A stretch of 59,471 nt of DNA from an uncultured Roseateles sp. (GTDB lineage Bacteria; Pseudomonadota; Gammaproteobacteria; Burkholderiales; Burkholderiaceae_C). How positions within the stretch are numbered: position 1 is the first letter of the stretch; each line of letters opens with the position of its first letter. Location of the stretch: the NCBI RefSeq assembly GCF_945956965.1, contig NZ_CAMFJS010000031.1:1-59471 (forward strand). The letters are read 5' to 3'. Below, piece after piece: positions 1 through 9,014 of this stretch. The position numbers were made by a program, and so were the translations under genes. A model generated the notes under the pieces. That model searched no databases and was not told the origin of the DNA. It saw only the letters and a program-made list of their open reading frames with translations.

Positions 1-1499
1 TGACGATCGAAGCCGATGGGAAAGGCGGGTATCGCTGCGCCAACGCGCAAGCCCGCATCGAGGGCTGCGTCCCGGTCAACCCGTTCGGCACCACTGACAG
101 CCTTGCCGGCAAGGCAGGGGTCACCGGCATTTCACCGGAAGCGGCCAAATACTTGGGGATTTCCACCGGGCAATCGGGTGAAATCAAGCAACTCGTCGTC
201 AACTCCGTGCTGTCCGGTCAACTGCCTTTCTCGATTGCTAGCAACGCCCCAGCTAGCTTTGCGGCAGGTCTAGAGTTCCGGCGTGAAGAAGCCGAAGAAA
301 CGCCCGATGCTTACCGCCAGAAAGGTCTTTCGCGGGATCTTCAGGTCTCCGCAATTTCAGGCGCTTTCGATGTCAAAGAGGCATTTGGTGAAATCGAAGT
401 CCCCATCTCGAAGCGCTTGGTCCTGAGTGCTGCTGGACGGTTCAGCGACTACTCAAGCGTTGGCAAGAACTTTACCCACCGCTATGGCTTCAATGCGCCG
501 GTTCTGGACTTCCTGCGCCTGCGTGGCAGCTTCTCGCCGCGTTCGGTTCGTGCCCCCAATATCAATGATCTGTACTCCAACGGGGTCACCAATGTGGCGC
601 CGACGAATACCGATGTTTGCAACGGGGTGACAGCCGCAAGTACCGGGAACATCGCCGTCAACTGCCGTTCGATCCCGGCCATCGCCAACCGCATTGCGAA
701 CAAGGGCTCGTTCACCCTGGTTTCTTCTGAGGCCAACAATACCCGCCTGTTGCTTGCCGGCTCGCCGACCCTCTCTGAGGAAACTGCAAGAACGGTGACT
801 CTGGGTGGCGTATTGACCCCGCTGCCCGGTTTTTCGCTGTCGGCGGACTTCTACGATATCGACATCAAGAACGGCATTACCCGCATGACGCCGGATGCCT
901 TGACGAAGAATTGCTATTCGTCTGCGTCGGCCTCCTTTGATCCGACTTGCGGTGGGATTCTGGTTCGCGACGTGAACGATGGTCCGGTGCTAAGCCTGCG
1001 CTCCCCGCTCGTCAACGCGGCGAGCATCAAGACACGAGGCATCGACCTTGAAGTCGGCTATGTCGGCCGCGGGTTCAATATTGGTGTGTACGCCAATTAC
1101 CTGAATCATTACGACGTTGTGGATGCGACCGGTACGAGCACGCCGTTCGCGGAGCGTCCGCTGTACCCGAAATGGCGAATCACGACCAATGCAAGCTACA
1201 ACGTCACGGATCGCCTCAATCTCTTCGGTCAGGCACGTTATCGCAGCGCAACCAAGAACTTCCTGACGAAAAACGACTTTTCGGACGACCTCAACCAAAT
1301 GAAGTCGGTCACTTACGTCGATTTGCGCTTGAACTACAAGGCGACTGAATCCATGAGCTTCTATGTGGGTTCAAACAATGTCTTCAACGTCCAGCCTGAT
1401 ATCAACGTGCGTGATGCGGCGGTCGGAACGAATACTGAGCCCGGCGCCTACGATGTGATCGGTCGCCAGTATTTCCTCGGCATGAAGATGAAGTTCTAA
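1..1499 (+). CDS. TonB-dependent receptor, C-terminal part (5' end outside window)
   Basis: The reading frame is open from base 3 and gives about 498 residues ending in a terminal phenylalanine (MKMKF), as is usual for outer-membrane beta-barrels. The stretch GCVPVNPFG near the left edge, the RSVRAPNINDLYS segment (about residue 180), LRSPLVNAASIKTRGIDLEVGY, and alternating aromatic strands to the end are typical of the barrel of large TonB-dependent receptors for siderophores, vitamins or glycans. The plug domain, TonB box and signal peptide lie outside the window, so the ligand cannot be called. A strong terminator hairpin follows the stop. No partner transport gene is adjacent on the right. 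An alternative start at 153 would only be an internal codon. Confidence 0.93.
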   Translation, partial: TIEADGKGGYRCANAQARIEGCVPVNPFGTTDSLAGKAGVTGISPEAAKYLGISTGQSGEIKQLVVNSVLSGQLPFSIASNAPASFAAGLEFRREEAEETPDAYRQKGLSRDLQVSAISGAFDVKEAFGEIEVPISKRLVLSAAGRFSDYSSVGKNFTHRYGFNAPVLDFLRLRGSFSPRSVRAPNINDLYSNGVTNVAPTNTDVCNGVTAASTGNIAVNCRSIPAIANRIANKGSFTLVSSEANNTRLLLAGSPTLSEETARTVTLGGVLTPLPGFSLSADFYDIDIKNGITRMTPDALTKNCYSSASASFDPTCGGILVRDVNDGPVLSLRSPLVNAASIKTRGIDLEVGYVGRGFNIGVYANYLNHYDVVDATGTSTPFAERPLYPKWRITTNASYNVTDRLNLFGQARYRSATKNFLTKNDFSDDLNQMKSVTYVDLRLNYKATESMSFYVGSNNVFNVQPDINVRDAAVGTNTEPGAYDVIGRQYFLGMKMKF

Positions 1500-1511
1500 T
1501 CTTCGGACTGG

Positions 1512-1538
1512 GCCACCCCGCGCTCGCGGGGTGGCTTT
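1512..1538 (+). terminator. Rho-independent terminator of the TonB receptor gene
   Basis: A 10-bp GC-rich stem (GCCACCCCGC with GCGGGGTGGC) closes a 4-base loop and is followed by TTT. It begins 12 bases after the receptor stop codon. No plus-strand gene follows for several kb. Confidence 0.8.
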
Positions 1539-1971
1539 AGCTTTAATCGATTTCGTGCGAGTTCGCCTCATCGAGCAACAGACATTCCCCTGGTGTTCGC
1601 CGGCCGAGCTGCCGCCGGCAGAGCTGTAGGACCGCAAGGACTTCGGCGCCGGGTATTGCATCTTTCGAATTGCTAAGCCAGCCGATGACGGCGATATGCA
1701 TCGCATCGTGAGGCCGGCTACCGACCGTGGATGACAGGGCAGCCGCTGTATAGCGGCAACTCATTGCCCTGGAGCGCCCTGGGGCCTTGCCGGCAGAGTT
1801 CTGCCGCAGGGTGAAAGTTGTTTACGACTTTGAACGGTAGCTAGAGCAAAGTTGGGGCCAGCAGGGCTGCGTGAAGCCTCGCCCCTTGTTTACGAATTCA
1901 ATTGCTAAGAACGAGACCCAACCTTGGCGCGGTGGGCATCGCTATTGCGGCGAAGGCGGATGCGCTTGTGG
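1539..1971. other. Gene-poor stretch, no supported gene
   Basis: This stretch of about 430 bases between the receptor terminator and the DUF4440 stop codon has only short open frames (the longest is 73 codons on the minus strand, 1543-1764) with no recognisable domain. By eye its base composition is less GC-biased than the flanking genes. It may be decayed coding DNA, but I see no feature that proves this. Confidence 0.4.
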
Positions 1972-2352
1972 TCACCAGGTTTGCGCAGCTGCGGTGGCTT
2001 GGTGGTAGCGCATTTGCCAAACGTCGCCGGCCCAAACCCAAATGGAGGAACGCAAGGTGTGGCGTATCAATGAGCCATCCGTTTGACGATGAGCGGCTCG
2101 GTAGGTGAGTAGGGCAACGCCGGCTTGCAACTCGCTTGCGACGTAGTTGTCAGCGACCACTTCAACAGGAGTTGACTCGCCGAGCAGCATTTCGATGATG
2201 GCCTCACGGCGCCAATGACGCCCGGACCGCCCGACTTCCTCAAAGTCAGCATGTAGCAATGCCTTGACCCTTGAGGCGCTCCTTCGAGTCTCAGGGAGAT
2301 GCAGCTCGGCTTCGAGTTGGGAAAGGGTGCGAACTAGCGTGTCGGCCGACAT
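1972..2352 (-). CDS. DUF4440 / SnoaL-like (NTF2-fold) protein
   Basis: The gene encodes 126 residues. The pattern of an N-terminal helix (SQLEAELHLPETRR), then LLHADFEEVGRSGRHWRREAIIEMLL, then beta strands ending in SIWVWAGDVWQMRYHQAT matches small DUF4440 proteins of the NTF2-like fold. Such proteins are cytoplasmic cone-shaped dimers, and members act as ligand-binding proteins or isomerase-like enzymes; the substrate here is unknown. It stands alone on the minus strand, downstream of and unlinked to the MFS transporter gene. The ATG at 2350-2352 is the only sensible start. Family assignment is fairly firm and function is not. Confidence 0.8.
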   Translation of the reverse strand: MSADTLVRTLSQLEAELHLPETRRSASRVKALLHADFEEVGRSGRHWRREAIIEMLLGESTPVEVVADNYVASELQAGVALLTYRAAHRQTDGSLIRHTLRSSIWVWAGDVWQMRYHQATAAAQTW

Positions 2353-2474
2353 CTGAATTCCTCTAGTGGCTACTCGTGAGCGCTAAAGGTTACCGCCTTG
2401 CTAGGCAGCTCTCGTATTTCAACAGACGCAGTTGACGCAATTGGCGAATGCAAATGGCTGCCCGAGCTTGAAGA

Positions 2475-2503
2475 ATGCCCCGGCAGCGAAGCCGGGGCAT
2501 TTC
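2475..2503 (-). terminator. Rho-independent terminator after the MFS transporter gene (possibly bidirectional)
   Basis: A perfect 10-bp stem (ATGCCCCGGC with GCCGGGGCAT) with a 6-base loop sits 7 bases beyond the minus-strand stop at 2507. T-rich flanks occur on both sides (TTCTTC on the minus strand, TTTCTCC on the plus strand). Confidence 0.75.
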
Positions 2504-2506
2504 TCC

Positions 2507-3826
2507 TCAGTCTCGCAGCGACTTCAGGCGGTTGACCCGCAAGGCCAGCAAGGTGCAGGCCGCGCCCGATAGCAAATAGAGGCTGACGGCGCCCAGGCCG
2601 AAGCGGGCGGACAAGGCCAGTGCCACCAGCGGCGCAAAAGCCGCGCCGATCAGCCAGGCGAGGTCGGCCGTCAGGGCGGCGCCTGTGTAGCGGAAGCGGG
2701 GCAGGAAGTTGGAGGTCACCGCGCCAGCCGCTTGGCCGTAGGACAGGCCCAGCAGCACAAAGCCGACCAGGATGAAGCTGTCTTGCCCCGCAATGCCGCC
2801 GCCCAGCAGCCAGGGTGTCAGCAGGCTGAACAGGGCGATCACGATGGCCAGGCTGCCCAGGAAGCTGCGCCGGCCCATGCGGTCGGCGATCAGGCCGGAG
2901 ATCGGCATGGCGGCGGCTGCCAGCAGGGCGCCGCCGATCTGCACGCTGAGGAATTCGCCCATGGTTTGCTCGGAGTACAGCGACACCCAGGACAGCGGGA
3001 ACACCGTTACCAGATGGAAGAGCGCATAGCTCGCCAGGCTGGCGAAGGCGCCGATGGCGATGTTCTCGCCTTGCTGGCTGAGCAGTTCGCGCACGCTGCA
3101 GGGCTCCAGCTCCCGGGCTTCAAGTTCACGCTCGTACTCGTGCGTGAGCACCAGGCGCAGGCGGGCGAACAAAGCCACCACATTGATGGCGAAGGCGGCG
3201 AAGAAGGGGTAGCGCCAGCCCCAGCTGAAGAAGTCAGCGCCGTTCAAATTGGCCCACAGATAGGCGAACAAGCCGGCGGCAATCACAAAACCTAAGGGCG
3301 CGCCCAGCTGACCTAGCATGGCGTACCAGCCGCGCTTGCCTTCCGGGGCGTTCATGGCCAGCAGCGAGGGCAGACCGTCCCAGGAGCCGCCGAGCGCTAG
3401 GCCTTGGCCAATGCGGAAGACAGCCAGCAGGGCGATGGCGCTGCCGCCGATGGCGGTGTAGCTGGGCAGCATGGCCATGCCTGCGGTGGAGCTGCCCAGC
3501 AGGAAGAGTGCCAGGGTCATCTTGGTGCTGCGGCCGAAGTGTTTTTGCACCTGCATGCCCAGCACGGTGCCCAGCGGTCGCACCACAAAGGCGAGTGCTA
3601 GCAGGGCAAAGGCGTAAAGCGTGCCATCCAATCGGCTGGCAAAAGGGAAGAACACGGCCGGGAAGACCAGGACCGAGGCGATGCCGAAGACGAAGAAGTC
3701 AAAGTACTCCGAAGCGCGACCGATGATGACGCCGACGGCGATATCACCCGGGGCAACCGAGCTGGGTTCTTGGGAATGGCTGGCCGGTTGGCCGGCAGGG
3801 AGCGGGTAGGCGGCTGAGCTGTTCAT
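2507..3826 (-). CDS. MFS transporter, MHS-like metabolite:proton symporter
   Basis: A 439-residue inner-membrane protein with 12 predicted hydrophobic segments. Family marks are RASEYFDFFVFGIASVLVFP in the first transmembrane region, FVVRPLGTVLG, the loop FRIGQGLALGGSWDG and the second-half DRMGRRSFL motif. These resemble the metabolite:H+ symporter branch (ProP, ShiA and KgtP relatives). The substrate cannot be read from sequence; organic acids, osmolytes or aromatic acids are the usual range. The first 25 residues are hydrophilic. It is transcribed divergently from cyoA across about 148 bases. Stop codon and terminator are clear, and no other transport or catabolic gene accompanies it. Confidence 0.88.
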   Translation of the reverse strand: MNSSAAYPLPAGQPASHSQEPSSVAPGDIAVGVIIGRASEYFDFFVFGIASVLVFPAVFFPFASRLDGTLYAFALLALAFVVRPLGTVLGMQVQKHFGRSTKMTLALFLLGSSTAGMAMLPSYTAIGGSAIALLAVFRIGQGLALGGSWDGLPSLLAMNAPEGKRGWYAMLGQLGAPLGFVIAAGLFAYLWANLNGADFFSWGWRYPFFAAFAINVVALFARLRLVLTHEYERELEARELEPCSVRELLSQQGENIAIGAFASLASYALFHLVTVFPLSWVSLYSEQTMGEFLSVQIGGALLAAAAMPISGLIADRMGRRSFLGSLAIVIALFSLLTPWLLGGGIAGQDSFILVGFVLLGLSYGQAAGAVTSNFLPRFRYTGAALTADLAWLIGAAFAPLVALALSARFGLGAVSLYLLSGAACTLLALRVNRLKSLRD

Positions 3827-3882
3827 GGCGGTTGCAAAGGTTGCTGGGAGAAAACCCTCTTACGAGAGCGGCGGGCCCCCTA

Positions 3883-3895
3883 GGACAAAATGTCC
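3883..3895. promoter_or_regulatory. 13-bp palindrome GGACA-AAA-TGTCC
   Basis: A perfect inverted repeat of two 5-bp arms with a 3-base centre lies in the divergent region between the MFS gene and cyoA, 5 bases to the left of the Anr/FNR-like site. Its position would suit an operator for either gene. No regulator can be named from it. Confidence 0.35.
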
Positions 3896-3900
3896 AATCG

Positions 3901-3914
3901 TTGACCTAGCTCAA
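3901..3914. promoter_or_regulatory. Anr/FNR-like binding site upstream of cyoA
   Basis: TTGACCTAGCTCAA matches the FNR/Anr consensus TTGAT-N4-ATCAA at 8 of 10 positions and keeps both TTGA and TCAA half-sites with the correct spacing. Its centre is about 67 bases before the cyoA ATG, compatible with a site over the promoter. In pseudomonads Anr is known to repress cyo genes when oxygen is low; the same role here is inference. TTGACC could alternatively be a sigma-70 -35 box, but no good -10 sits at 16-18 bases. Confidence 0.5.
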
Positions 3915-3974
3915 TCAAGATACATTTCGGCCGGGTACGCAATGGCGTTTTCCCGCCTTTTCTGGTAACTACCA

Positions 3975-5057
3975 ATGACTCCCGTCCCCTCCCCAAAACT
4001 GACCCAGGCCGGTCCCGCAGGTCTGAAGCGGCTCGGCGTGCTGGCTGCAACGCTGCCCCTGGCGGCTTGCAATATGGTGGTGATGAAGCCTTCGGGCGAC
4101 ATCGCGCAGCAACAAGCGCAGCTGATCATCACCTCCACGCTGCTGATGTTGCTGATCATCGTGCCGGTGATCTTCCTGACCCTGTTCTTCGCTTGGCGCT
4201 ATCGCCAGGCCAATCGGGCCGCCACGTATAAGCCGGATTGGGACCATTCCACCAAGCTGGAGTTGCTGATCTGGGGTGCGCCTCTGATGATCATCATCGC
4301 ACTCGGCGCCATCACCTGGATCAGCACCCACAAGCTGGACCCCTATCGCCCGCTGGACCGCATCGCGCCCGGCCGCCCGGTGGCCGCTGAAGTGAAGCCA
4401 CTGGTGGTGGAAGTGGTGGCGCTGGACTGGAAATGGCTGTTCCTTTACCCGGAGCAGGGTATTGCCACCGTCAACGAGCTGGCTGCCCCGGTCGATCGCC
4501 CGATTCAGTTCAAGCTGACCGCCTCCACGGTGATGAACAGCTTCTACATCCCGGCGCTGGCTGGTCAGATCTACACCATGCCTGGCATGCAGACGCAGTT
4601 GCATGCGGTGATCAACAAGCCGGGCGTGTTTGATGGCTTCTCGGCCAACTACAGCGGCGCGGGCTTCTCGCATATGCGCTTCAAGTTCCACGGCTTAGCC
4701 AGCGAAGACTTCGACGCCTGGGTGGCCAAGAACAAGGCCGAGGGCGTGCTGCTGAGCCGCAGCGTCTACCAGCAGCTTGAGCAGCCCAGCGGCCGTGAGC
4801 CGGTGCGCCGCTACGCCGAGGTGGAGCAGGGCCTGTATCAGGCCATCCTGAACCGCTGCGTGGACACCAACAAGATGTGCATGGGCCAGATGATGGCCAT
4901 CGACGCCGCAGGTGGCACCGGCAAGGGCGGGGTGGACGGCGTGCGCCGCCAGGCCTGGCGTGACGGCGAACGCAGCGTTGTAGCCGCCATGTGCACCCCG
5001 CAAAACCTCGATCAGTACCTGCCTGAGGCCAACGCCAGCCGCAGCGCACAACCCTGA
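3975..5057 (+). CDS. cyoA: Quinol oxidase subunit II (CyoA)
   Basis: A 360-residue subunit II of a cytochrome bo3-type ubiquinol oxidase. The N-terminus carries a lipobox (LAAC, Cys32) and two transmembrane helices (about 45-70 and 88-110), followed by a periplasmic cupredoxin-fold domain including ALDWKWLFLYPEQGIATVNEL and VMNSFYIPALAGQIYTMPGM. The Cys and His ligands of the CuA centre found in cytochrome c oxidases are absent, as expected for a quinol oxidase. It is the first gene of cyoABCD-surf1. The C-terminal 60 residues after the conserved CyoA core (YQAILNRCVD onward) are variable. The start at ATG 3975 places the lipobox at the right distance. Confidence 0.95.
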   Translation: MTPVPSPKLTQAGPAGLKRLGVLAATLPLAACNMVVMKPSGDIAQQQAQLIITSTLLMLLIIVPVIFLTLFFAWRYRQANRAATYKPDWDHSTKLELLIWGAPLMIIIALGAITWISTHKLDPYRPLDRIAPGRPVAAEVKPLVVEVVALDWKWLFLYPEQGIATVNELAAPVDRPIQFKLTASTVMNSFYIPALAGQIYTMPGMQTQLHAVINKPGVFDGFSANYSGAGFSHMRFKFHGLASEDFDAWVAKNKAEGVLLSRSVYQQLEQPSGREPVRRYAEVEQGLYQAILNRCVDTNKMCMGQMMAIDAAGGTGKGGVDGVRRQAWRDGERSVVAAMCTPQNLDQYLPEANASRSAQP

Positions 5058-5133
5058 TTCGCCGGGCTGCCAGCCGCCGTGTCACTGACGCGGCGGCCAG
5101 CGGTCCGCAATGCTAGAACTCCGAGAGAAGCCC

Positions 5134-7137
5134 ATGCTTGACTCCCCCAACACCTCGACATCGCTGCTTTTTGGCCGCCTCAGCTGGGCCGCCATTCCGC
5201 ACGATCCCATCATCCTCGGCACTTTTGTCATGGTGATGCTGGGCGGCCTCGGCCTCACCGCCGCGATGACTTACTACCGCGCCTGGGGCCCCTTGTGGCG
5301 CAACTGGCTGACCAGCATCGACCACAAGAAGATCGGCATCATGTACATCGTGCTGGCGATCGTGATGCTGCTGCGCGGCTTTGCCGATGCCATCATGATG
5401 CGCGCGCACCAGGCCATCGCCTTCGGTGACAACGCCGGCTTCCTGCCGCCGCATCACTACGACCAGATCTTCACCGCCCACGGCGTGATCATGATCTTCT
5501 TCGTGGCCATGCCTTTTGTGACCGGCTTCATGAACTATGTGGTGCCGCTGCAGATCGGCGCCCGCGATGTGGCCTTCCCCTTCCTGAACAACTTCAGCTT
5601 CTGGATGACGGCCAGCGGCGCCGTGCTGATCATGGCTTCGCTGTTCATCGGTGAGTTCGCTGCCACCGGCTGGCTGGCTTATCCGCCGCTGTCTGGCATT
5701 CTGGGCAGCCCGAGTGTGGGGGTGGATTACTACATCTGGTCCCTGCAGCTTGCGGGGGTGGGCACGACCTTATCGGGCATCAACCTGATCGCCACCATCG
5801 TCAAGATGCGCGCGCCCGGCATGACGCTGATGAAGATGCCCGTCTTCACCTGGACCTCGCTGTGCACCAACGTGCTGATCGTGGCGGCCTTCCCGGTGCT
5901 GACCGCTGTGCTCGTGCTGTTGAGCTTGGACCGCTATGTCGGCACCAACTTCTTCACCAACGACATGGGCGGCAACGCCATGATGTATGTGAACCTGATC
6001 TGGATCTGGGGTCACCCCGAGGTTTACATCCTGATCTTGCCCGCCTTCGGCATCTTCTCGGAAGTGGTATCCACCTTCAGCCGCAAGCGCCTGTTCGGCT
6101 ACGCCTCGATGGTTTACGCCACCGTGGTCATCACCATCTTGTCCTACCTGGTGTGGCTGCATCACTTCTTCACCATGGGCTCGGGCGCCAGCGTGAATGC
6201 CTTCTTCGGCATCACGACCATGATCATCTCCATCCCCACGGGGGCGAAGATCTTCAACTGGCTGTTCACCATGTACCGTGGCCGCATCCAGTTTGATGTG
6301 CCCATGCTGTGGACCATGGGCTTCATGGTCACCTTCGTGATTGGTGGCATGACGGGTGTGCTGCTGGCGGTGCCGCCGGCCGACTTCGTGCTGCACAACA
6401 GCTTGTTCCTGATTGCCCACTTCCACAACGTCATCATCGGCGGCGTGCTGTTCGGCATGATGGCCGGCATCAGCTACTGGTTCCCCAAGGCTTTCGGCTA
6501 CAAGCTCGACCCGTTCTGGGGCAAGTGCTCCTTCTGGTTCTGGCTGGTAGGCTTCTACCTCGCCTTCATGCCGCTGTATGTGCTGGGCCTGATGGGCGTG
6601 ACCCGCCGCATGAGCCACTTCGACGACCCGTCGCTGCAGATCTGGTTCCAGGTTGCCGCACTCGGCGCCGTGCTGATCGCCATCGGCATCGCCAGCTTCC
6701 TGATCCAGCTGGTGGTGAGCTTCCGCAATCGCGAAGCCCTGCGTGACCACACCGGCGACCCATGGGGTGGCCGCACCCTGGAGTGGTCCACCGCTTCGCC
6801 GCCGCCGGACTACAACTTCGCCTTCACGCCCATCGTGCATGAGCTCGATGCCTGGCATGACATGAAGCAGCGCGGCGCGGTGCGTCCGACCAGCGGCTTT
6901 GTGGAAATCCATATGCCCAAGAACACCTCGGCAGGCATCATCCTGGCCGGCTTGGCCACGGTCTGCGGCTTTGCCCTGGTCTGGCAGGTGTGGTGGTTGG
7001 TGATCGCCAGCTTCGTGGCCGTGATCGCCGCGACCATCAAGCACACCTTCAACTACAAGCGCGACTTCTACATCCCCGCGGAAGAAGTCAAGCGCTGTGA
7101 AGACGCCCGCAGCAAGGCCCTGGCGGCTCTTGCCTGA
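5134..7137 (+). CDS. cyoB: Quinol oxidase subunit I (CyoB)
   Basis: A 667-residue haem-copper oxidase catalytic subunit, close to the usual length of E. coli CyoB. The N-terminal region [15 protein letters not shown] is the family signature. Haem and CuB ligands are visible in order: [11 protein letters not shown] (low-spin haem His), [14 protein letters not shown] (CuB His cross-linked to Tyr), VWLHHFF (CuB His pair) and [11 protein letters not shown] (two haem His). It couples ubiquinol oxidation and O2 reduction to proton pumping in the inner membrane. I chose ATG 5134 because GAGAGAAG lies just upstream; the ATG at 5110 would sit over that ribosome-binding site. It lies 76 bases after cyoA. 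Confidence 0.96.
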   Translation: MLDSPNTSTSLLFGRLSWAAIPHDPIILGTFVMVMLGGLGLTAAMTYYRAWGPLWRNWLTSIDHKKIGIMYIVLAIVMLLRGFADAIMMRAHQAIAFGDNAGFLPPHHYDQIFTAHGVIMIFFVAMPFVTGFMNYVVPLQIGARDVAFPFLNNFSFWMTASGAVLIMASLFIGEFAATGWLAYPPLSGILGSPSVGVDYYIWSLQLAGVGTTLSGINLIATIVKMRAPGMTLMKMPVFTWTSLCTNVLIVAAFPVLTAVLVLLSLDRYVGTNFFTNDMGGNAMMYVNLIWIWGHPEVYILILPAFGIFSEVVSTFSRKRLFGYASMVYATVVITILSYLVWLHHFFTMGSGASVNAFFGITTMIISIPTGAKIFNWLFTMYRGRIQFDVPMLWTMGFMVTFVIGGMTGVLLAVPPADFVLHNSLFLIAHFHNVIIGGVLFGMMAGISYWFPKAFGYKLDPFWGKCSFWFWLVGFYLAFMPLYVLGLMGVTRRMSHFDDPSLQIWFQVAALGAVLIAIGIASFLIQLVVSFRNREALRDHTGDPWGGRTLEWSTASPPPDYNFAFTPIVHELDAWHDMKQRGAVRPTSGFVEIHMPKNTSAGIILAGLATVCGFALVWQVWWLVIASFVAVIAATIKHTFNYKRDFYIPAEEVKRCEDARSKALAALA

Positions 7138-7163
7138 AGCCAGGATTTAGCGAGACTGAAACG

Positions 7164-7796
7164 ATGAGTTCAAACATCCTCACCGCCGACGCGGTCACGG
7201 GCGCCCCGCGCTTCTTTGACACCGAAGGCAAGCACCATCCGCAGCAAGGCACGCTGCTGGGCTTCTGGCTCTATCTGATGAGCGACTGCCTGATCTTTGC
7301 CGTGCTGTTCGCCGTCTACGCCGTGCTGGGCCGCAGCTATGCGGCCGGCCCTTCGGGCGCGGATCTGTTCAACCTGCCCCTGGTGGCGGCGAACACGGCC
7401 ATGCTGCTGTTCTCGTCCATCACCTATGGCATGGCCATGATCGCCATGCAGCATGGCCGCATCAAGGGCGTGCTGACCTGGTTGGCCATCACCGGCCTCT
7501 TCGGTCTGGCCTTCCTGGGCCTGGAGCTGTTCGAGTTCCATCACCTGATCCATGAAGGTGCGGGCCCGCAGCGCAGCGCCTTCTTGTCGTCCTTCTTTGC
7601 CCTGGTGGGCACTCACGGCTTGCACGTCACCTTCGGCCTGGTGTGGCTGGTGGTGCTGATGCTGCAAGTCAAGAAGCTGGGCCTGACGGTGGAAAACAAG
7701 CGCCGCCTGATGTGCTTGTCGATGTTCTGGCACTTCTTGGACGTGGTCTGGATCGGTGTCTTCACCTTTGTTTATCTGATGGGAGTGATGCCATGA
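7164..7796 (+). CDS. cyoC: Quinol oxidase subunit III (CyoC)
   Basis: A 210-residue five-helix subunit [27 protein letters not shown], a central [37 protein letters not shown] and the closing [20 protein letters not shown] are classic for haem-copper oxidase subunit III of the quinol branch. It stabilises subunit I and lacks redox centres. The gene lies 26 bases after cyoB, and its stop codon overlaps the cyoD start by 4 bases (ATGA), implying translational coupling. Confidence 0.95.
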   Translation: MSSNILTADAVTGAPRFFDTEGKHHPQQGTLLGFWLYLMSDCLIFAVLFAVYAVLGRSYAAGPSGADLFNLPLVAANTAMLLFSSITYGMAMIAMQHGRIKGVLTWLAITGLFGLAFLGLELFEFHHLIHEGAGPQRSAFLSSFFALVGTHGLHVTFGLVWLVVLMLQVKKLGLTVENKRRLMCLSMFWHFLDVVWIGVFTFVYLMGVMP

Positions 7797-8194
7797 GCGC
7801 GCAGCATCAACATGAGGCTCATGCCGAGCATGAGCACGATCACGGCCATGACGATGGCGGCTACCACGCCACCGTGCGCGGCTATGTGATTGGCTTCTTG
7901 CTGTCGGTCATCCTGACCGCCATCCCCTTCTGGCTGGTGATGGGCAAGGTCTTGCCGACATCGGGCATGACCGGGCTGGTCATCATGGGCTTTGCGGCGG
8001 TGCAGATCGTTGTGCACATGGTGTACTTCCTGCACATGAACGCCAAGGTCGAAGGCGGCTGGTCCATGCTGGCGCTGATCTTCACGCTGGTGATGGTGAT
8101 GATTCTCTTGGTCGGTTCGATCTGGGTCATGCACCATATGAACGCCAATATGATGCCCACCCACAGCATGGGCGAGGCGCGCATCGCGCCTTGA
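7793..8194 (+). CDS. cyoD: Quinol oxidase subunit IV (CyoD)
   Basis: A 133-residue small subunit with three transmembrane helices ([68 protein letters not shown]), matching CyoD. The start ATG at 7793 overlaps the cyoC stop; an upstream in-frame start at 7643 lies inside cyoC and is rejected. The hydrophilic N-terminus is unusually rich in histidine and acidic residues: eight His within the first 25 residues, of the kind that binds metal ions. No separate cyoE (haem O synthase) follows; a SURF1-type gene takes that position. Confidence 0.92.
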   Translation: MSAQHQHEAHAEHEHDHGHDDGGYHATVRGYVIGFLLSVILTAIPFWLVMGKVLPTSGMTGLVIMGFAAVQIVVHMVYFLHMNAKVEGGWSMLALIFTLVMVMILLVGSIWVMHHMNANMMPTHSMGEARIAP

Positions 8195-8198
8195 TGCC

Positions 8199-9014
8199 GT
8201 GATCCACAAGCCAGCCAATAGCCAAGACGCGGGTGCCGAACAGCCCTGCGCTGCGCGGCCGCGCTGGGTTGTGGCAATTTTGCTTTTGCTGGCCGGCCTG
8301 CTTTGCGCAGGCTTTTTGTCGCTTGGCAACTGGCAGCTGCAGCGCCTGAGCTGGAAGCAGGCACTGATTGCCCGCATTAGCCAGGCCCAGCAAGCCGCAC
8401 CGGTGACCCCGCCAACGGCTGCGCAATGGACGCAGTGGACGCCGGCACAGCAGCAAGCGCTGGAATATCAACGCGTCCGCCTGCAGGGGCGCTTTGCCCA
8501 TGAGCTGGAGACCCTGGTGCGTGCCAGCACCGAGCTGGGTACCGGCTACTGGGTGCTGACCCCGATGGCTGTTGAGTTGGACGGGCAGCCGCGCGGCTGG
8601 GTGATCGTCAACCGAGGCTACGTGGGTGCCGAACAAGTGGCGCCCGCCAGCCGGCCGGTGCCGGCAGCCACGACTGATGTGCAAACGGTGATCGGCCTGC
8701 TGCGCCTCACCGAGCCCGTCGGCAGCCTTCTGCAAAAGAACCAACCCGCGCAGGCGCGCTGGTATTCACGCGATGTGGCGGCCATTGCCGTGGCCCGTGG
8801 CTTGAGCGGAGAGCTGGCGCCCTTTTTCGTCGATGCGGTGGCGGCTCCTGGCCAGCCCGAGTGGCCGCGTGCCGGCCTGACCGTCCTGAGCTTCAAGAAC
8901 AACCATCTGGTCTATGCCATCACCTGGTTTGGCCTGGCTTTGATGGCGCTGGGCGCGGCGGCGTTTCTCGCTCGTACAGAATGGCGGCTGAGAAATGCTC
9001 GCCATGGTCACTGA
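8199..9014 (+). CDS. SURF1 family oxidase assembly protein (Surf1q-like)
   Basis: A 271-residue protein with an N-terminal transmembrane helix (about 25-45), the SURF1 hallmark LGNWQLQRLSWKQ, a periplasmic domain with GYWVLTPM and GWVIVNRGYVG, the conserved NNHLVYAITWFGLALMALGA C-terminal helix, and a short tail. SURF1 proteins deliver or retain haem during oxidase assembly. In Paracoccus a dedicated quinol-oxidase form is encoded with the oxidase genes, and the position directly after cyoD suggests the same pairing here. Translation starts at a GTG (8199), 4 bases after the cyoD stop. The 3' end overlaps the sensor-kinase gene by 20 bases. Confidence 0.9.
   Translation: MIHKPANSQDAGAEQPCAARPRWVVAILLLLAGLLCAGFLSLGNWQLQRLSWKQALIARISQAQQAAPVTPPTAAQWTQWTPAQQQALEYQRVRLQGRFAHELETLVRASTELGTGYWVLTPMAVELDGQPRGWVIVNRGYVGAEQVAPASRPVPAATTDVQTVIGLLRLTEPVGSLLQKNQPAQARWYSRDVAAIAVARGLSGELAPFFVDAVAAPGQPEWPRAGLTVLSFKNNHLVYAITWFGLALMALGAAAFLARTEWRLRNARHGH

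Noticed and set aside
1543-1764. 73-codon minus-strand frame
   Set aside because: No domain, no clear ribosome-binding site, and it runs to the receptor terminator. Not enough to call a gene.
3901-3926. Sigma-70 promoter TTGACC...TACATT
   Set aside because: The spacer would be 14 bases, too short for a normal promoter; the Anr/FNR-like symmetry is the better explanation.
5770-7044. 424-codon minus-strand frame opposite cyoB
   Set aside because: His/Gln/Gly-rich shadow of codon-biased membrane protein sequence; no start context and no homology pattern.
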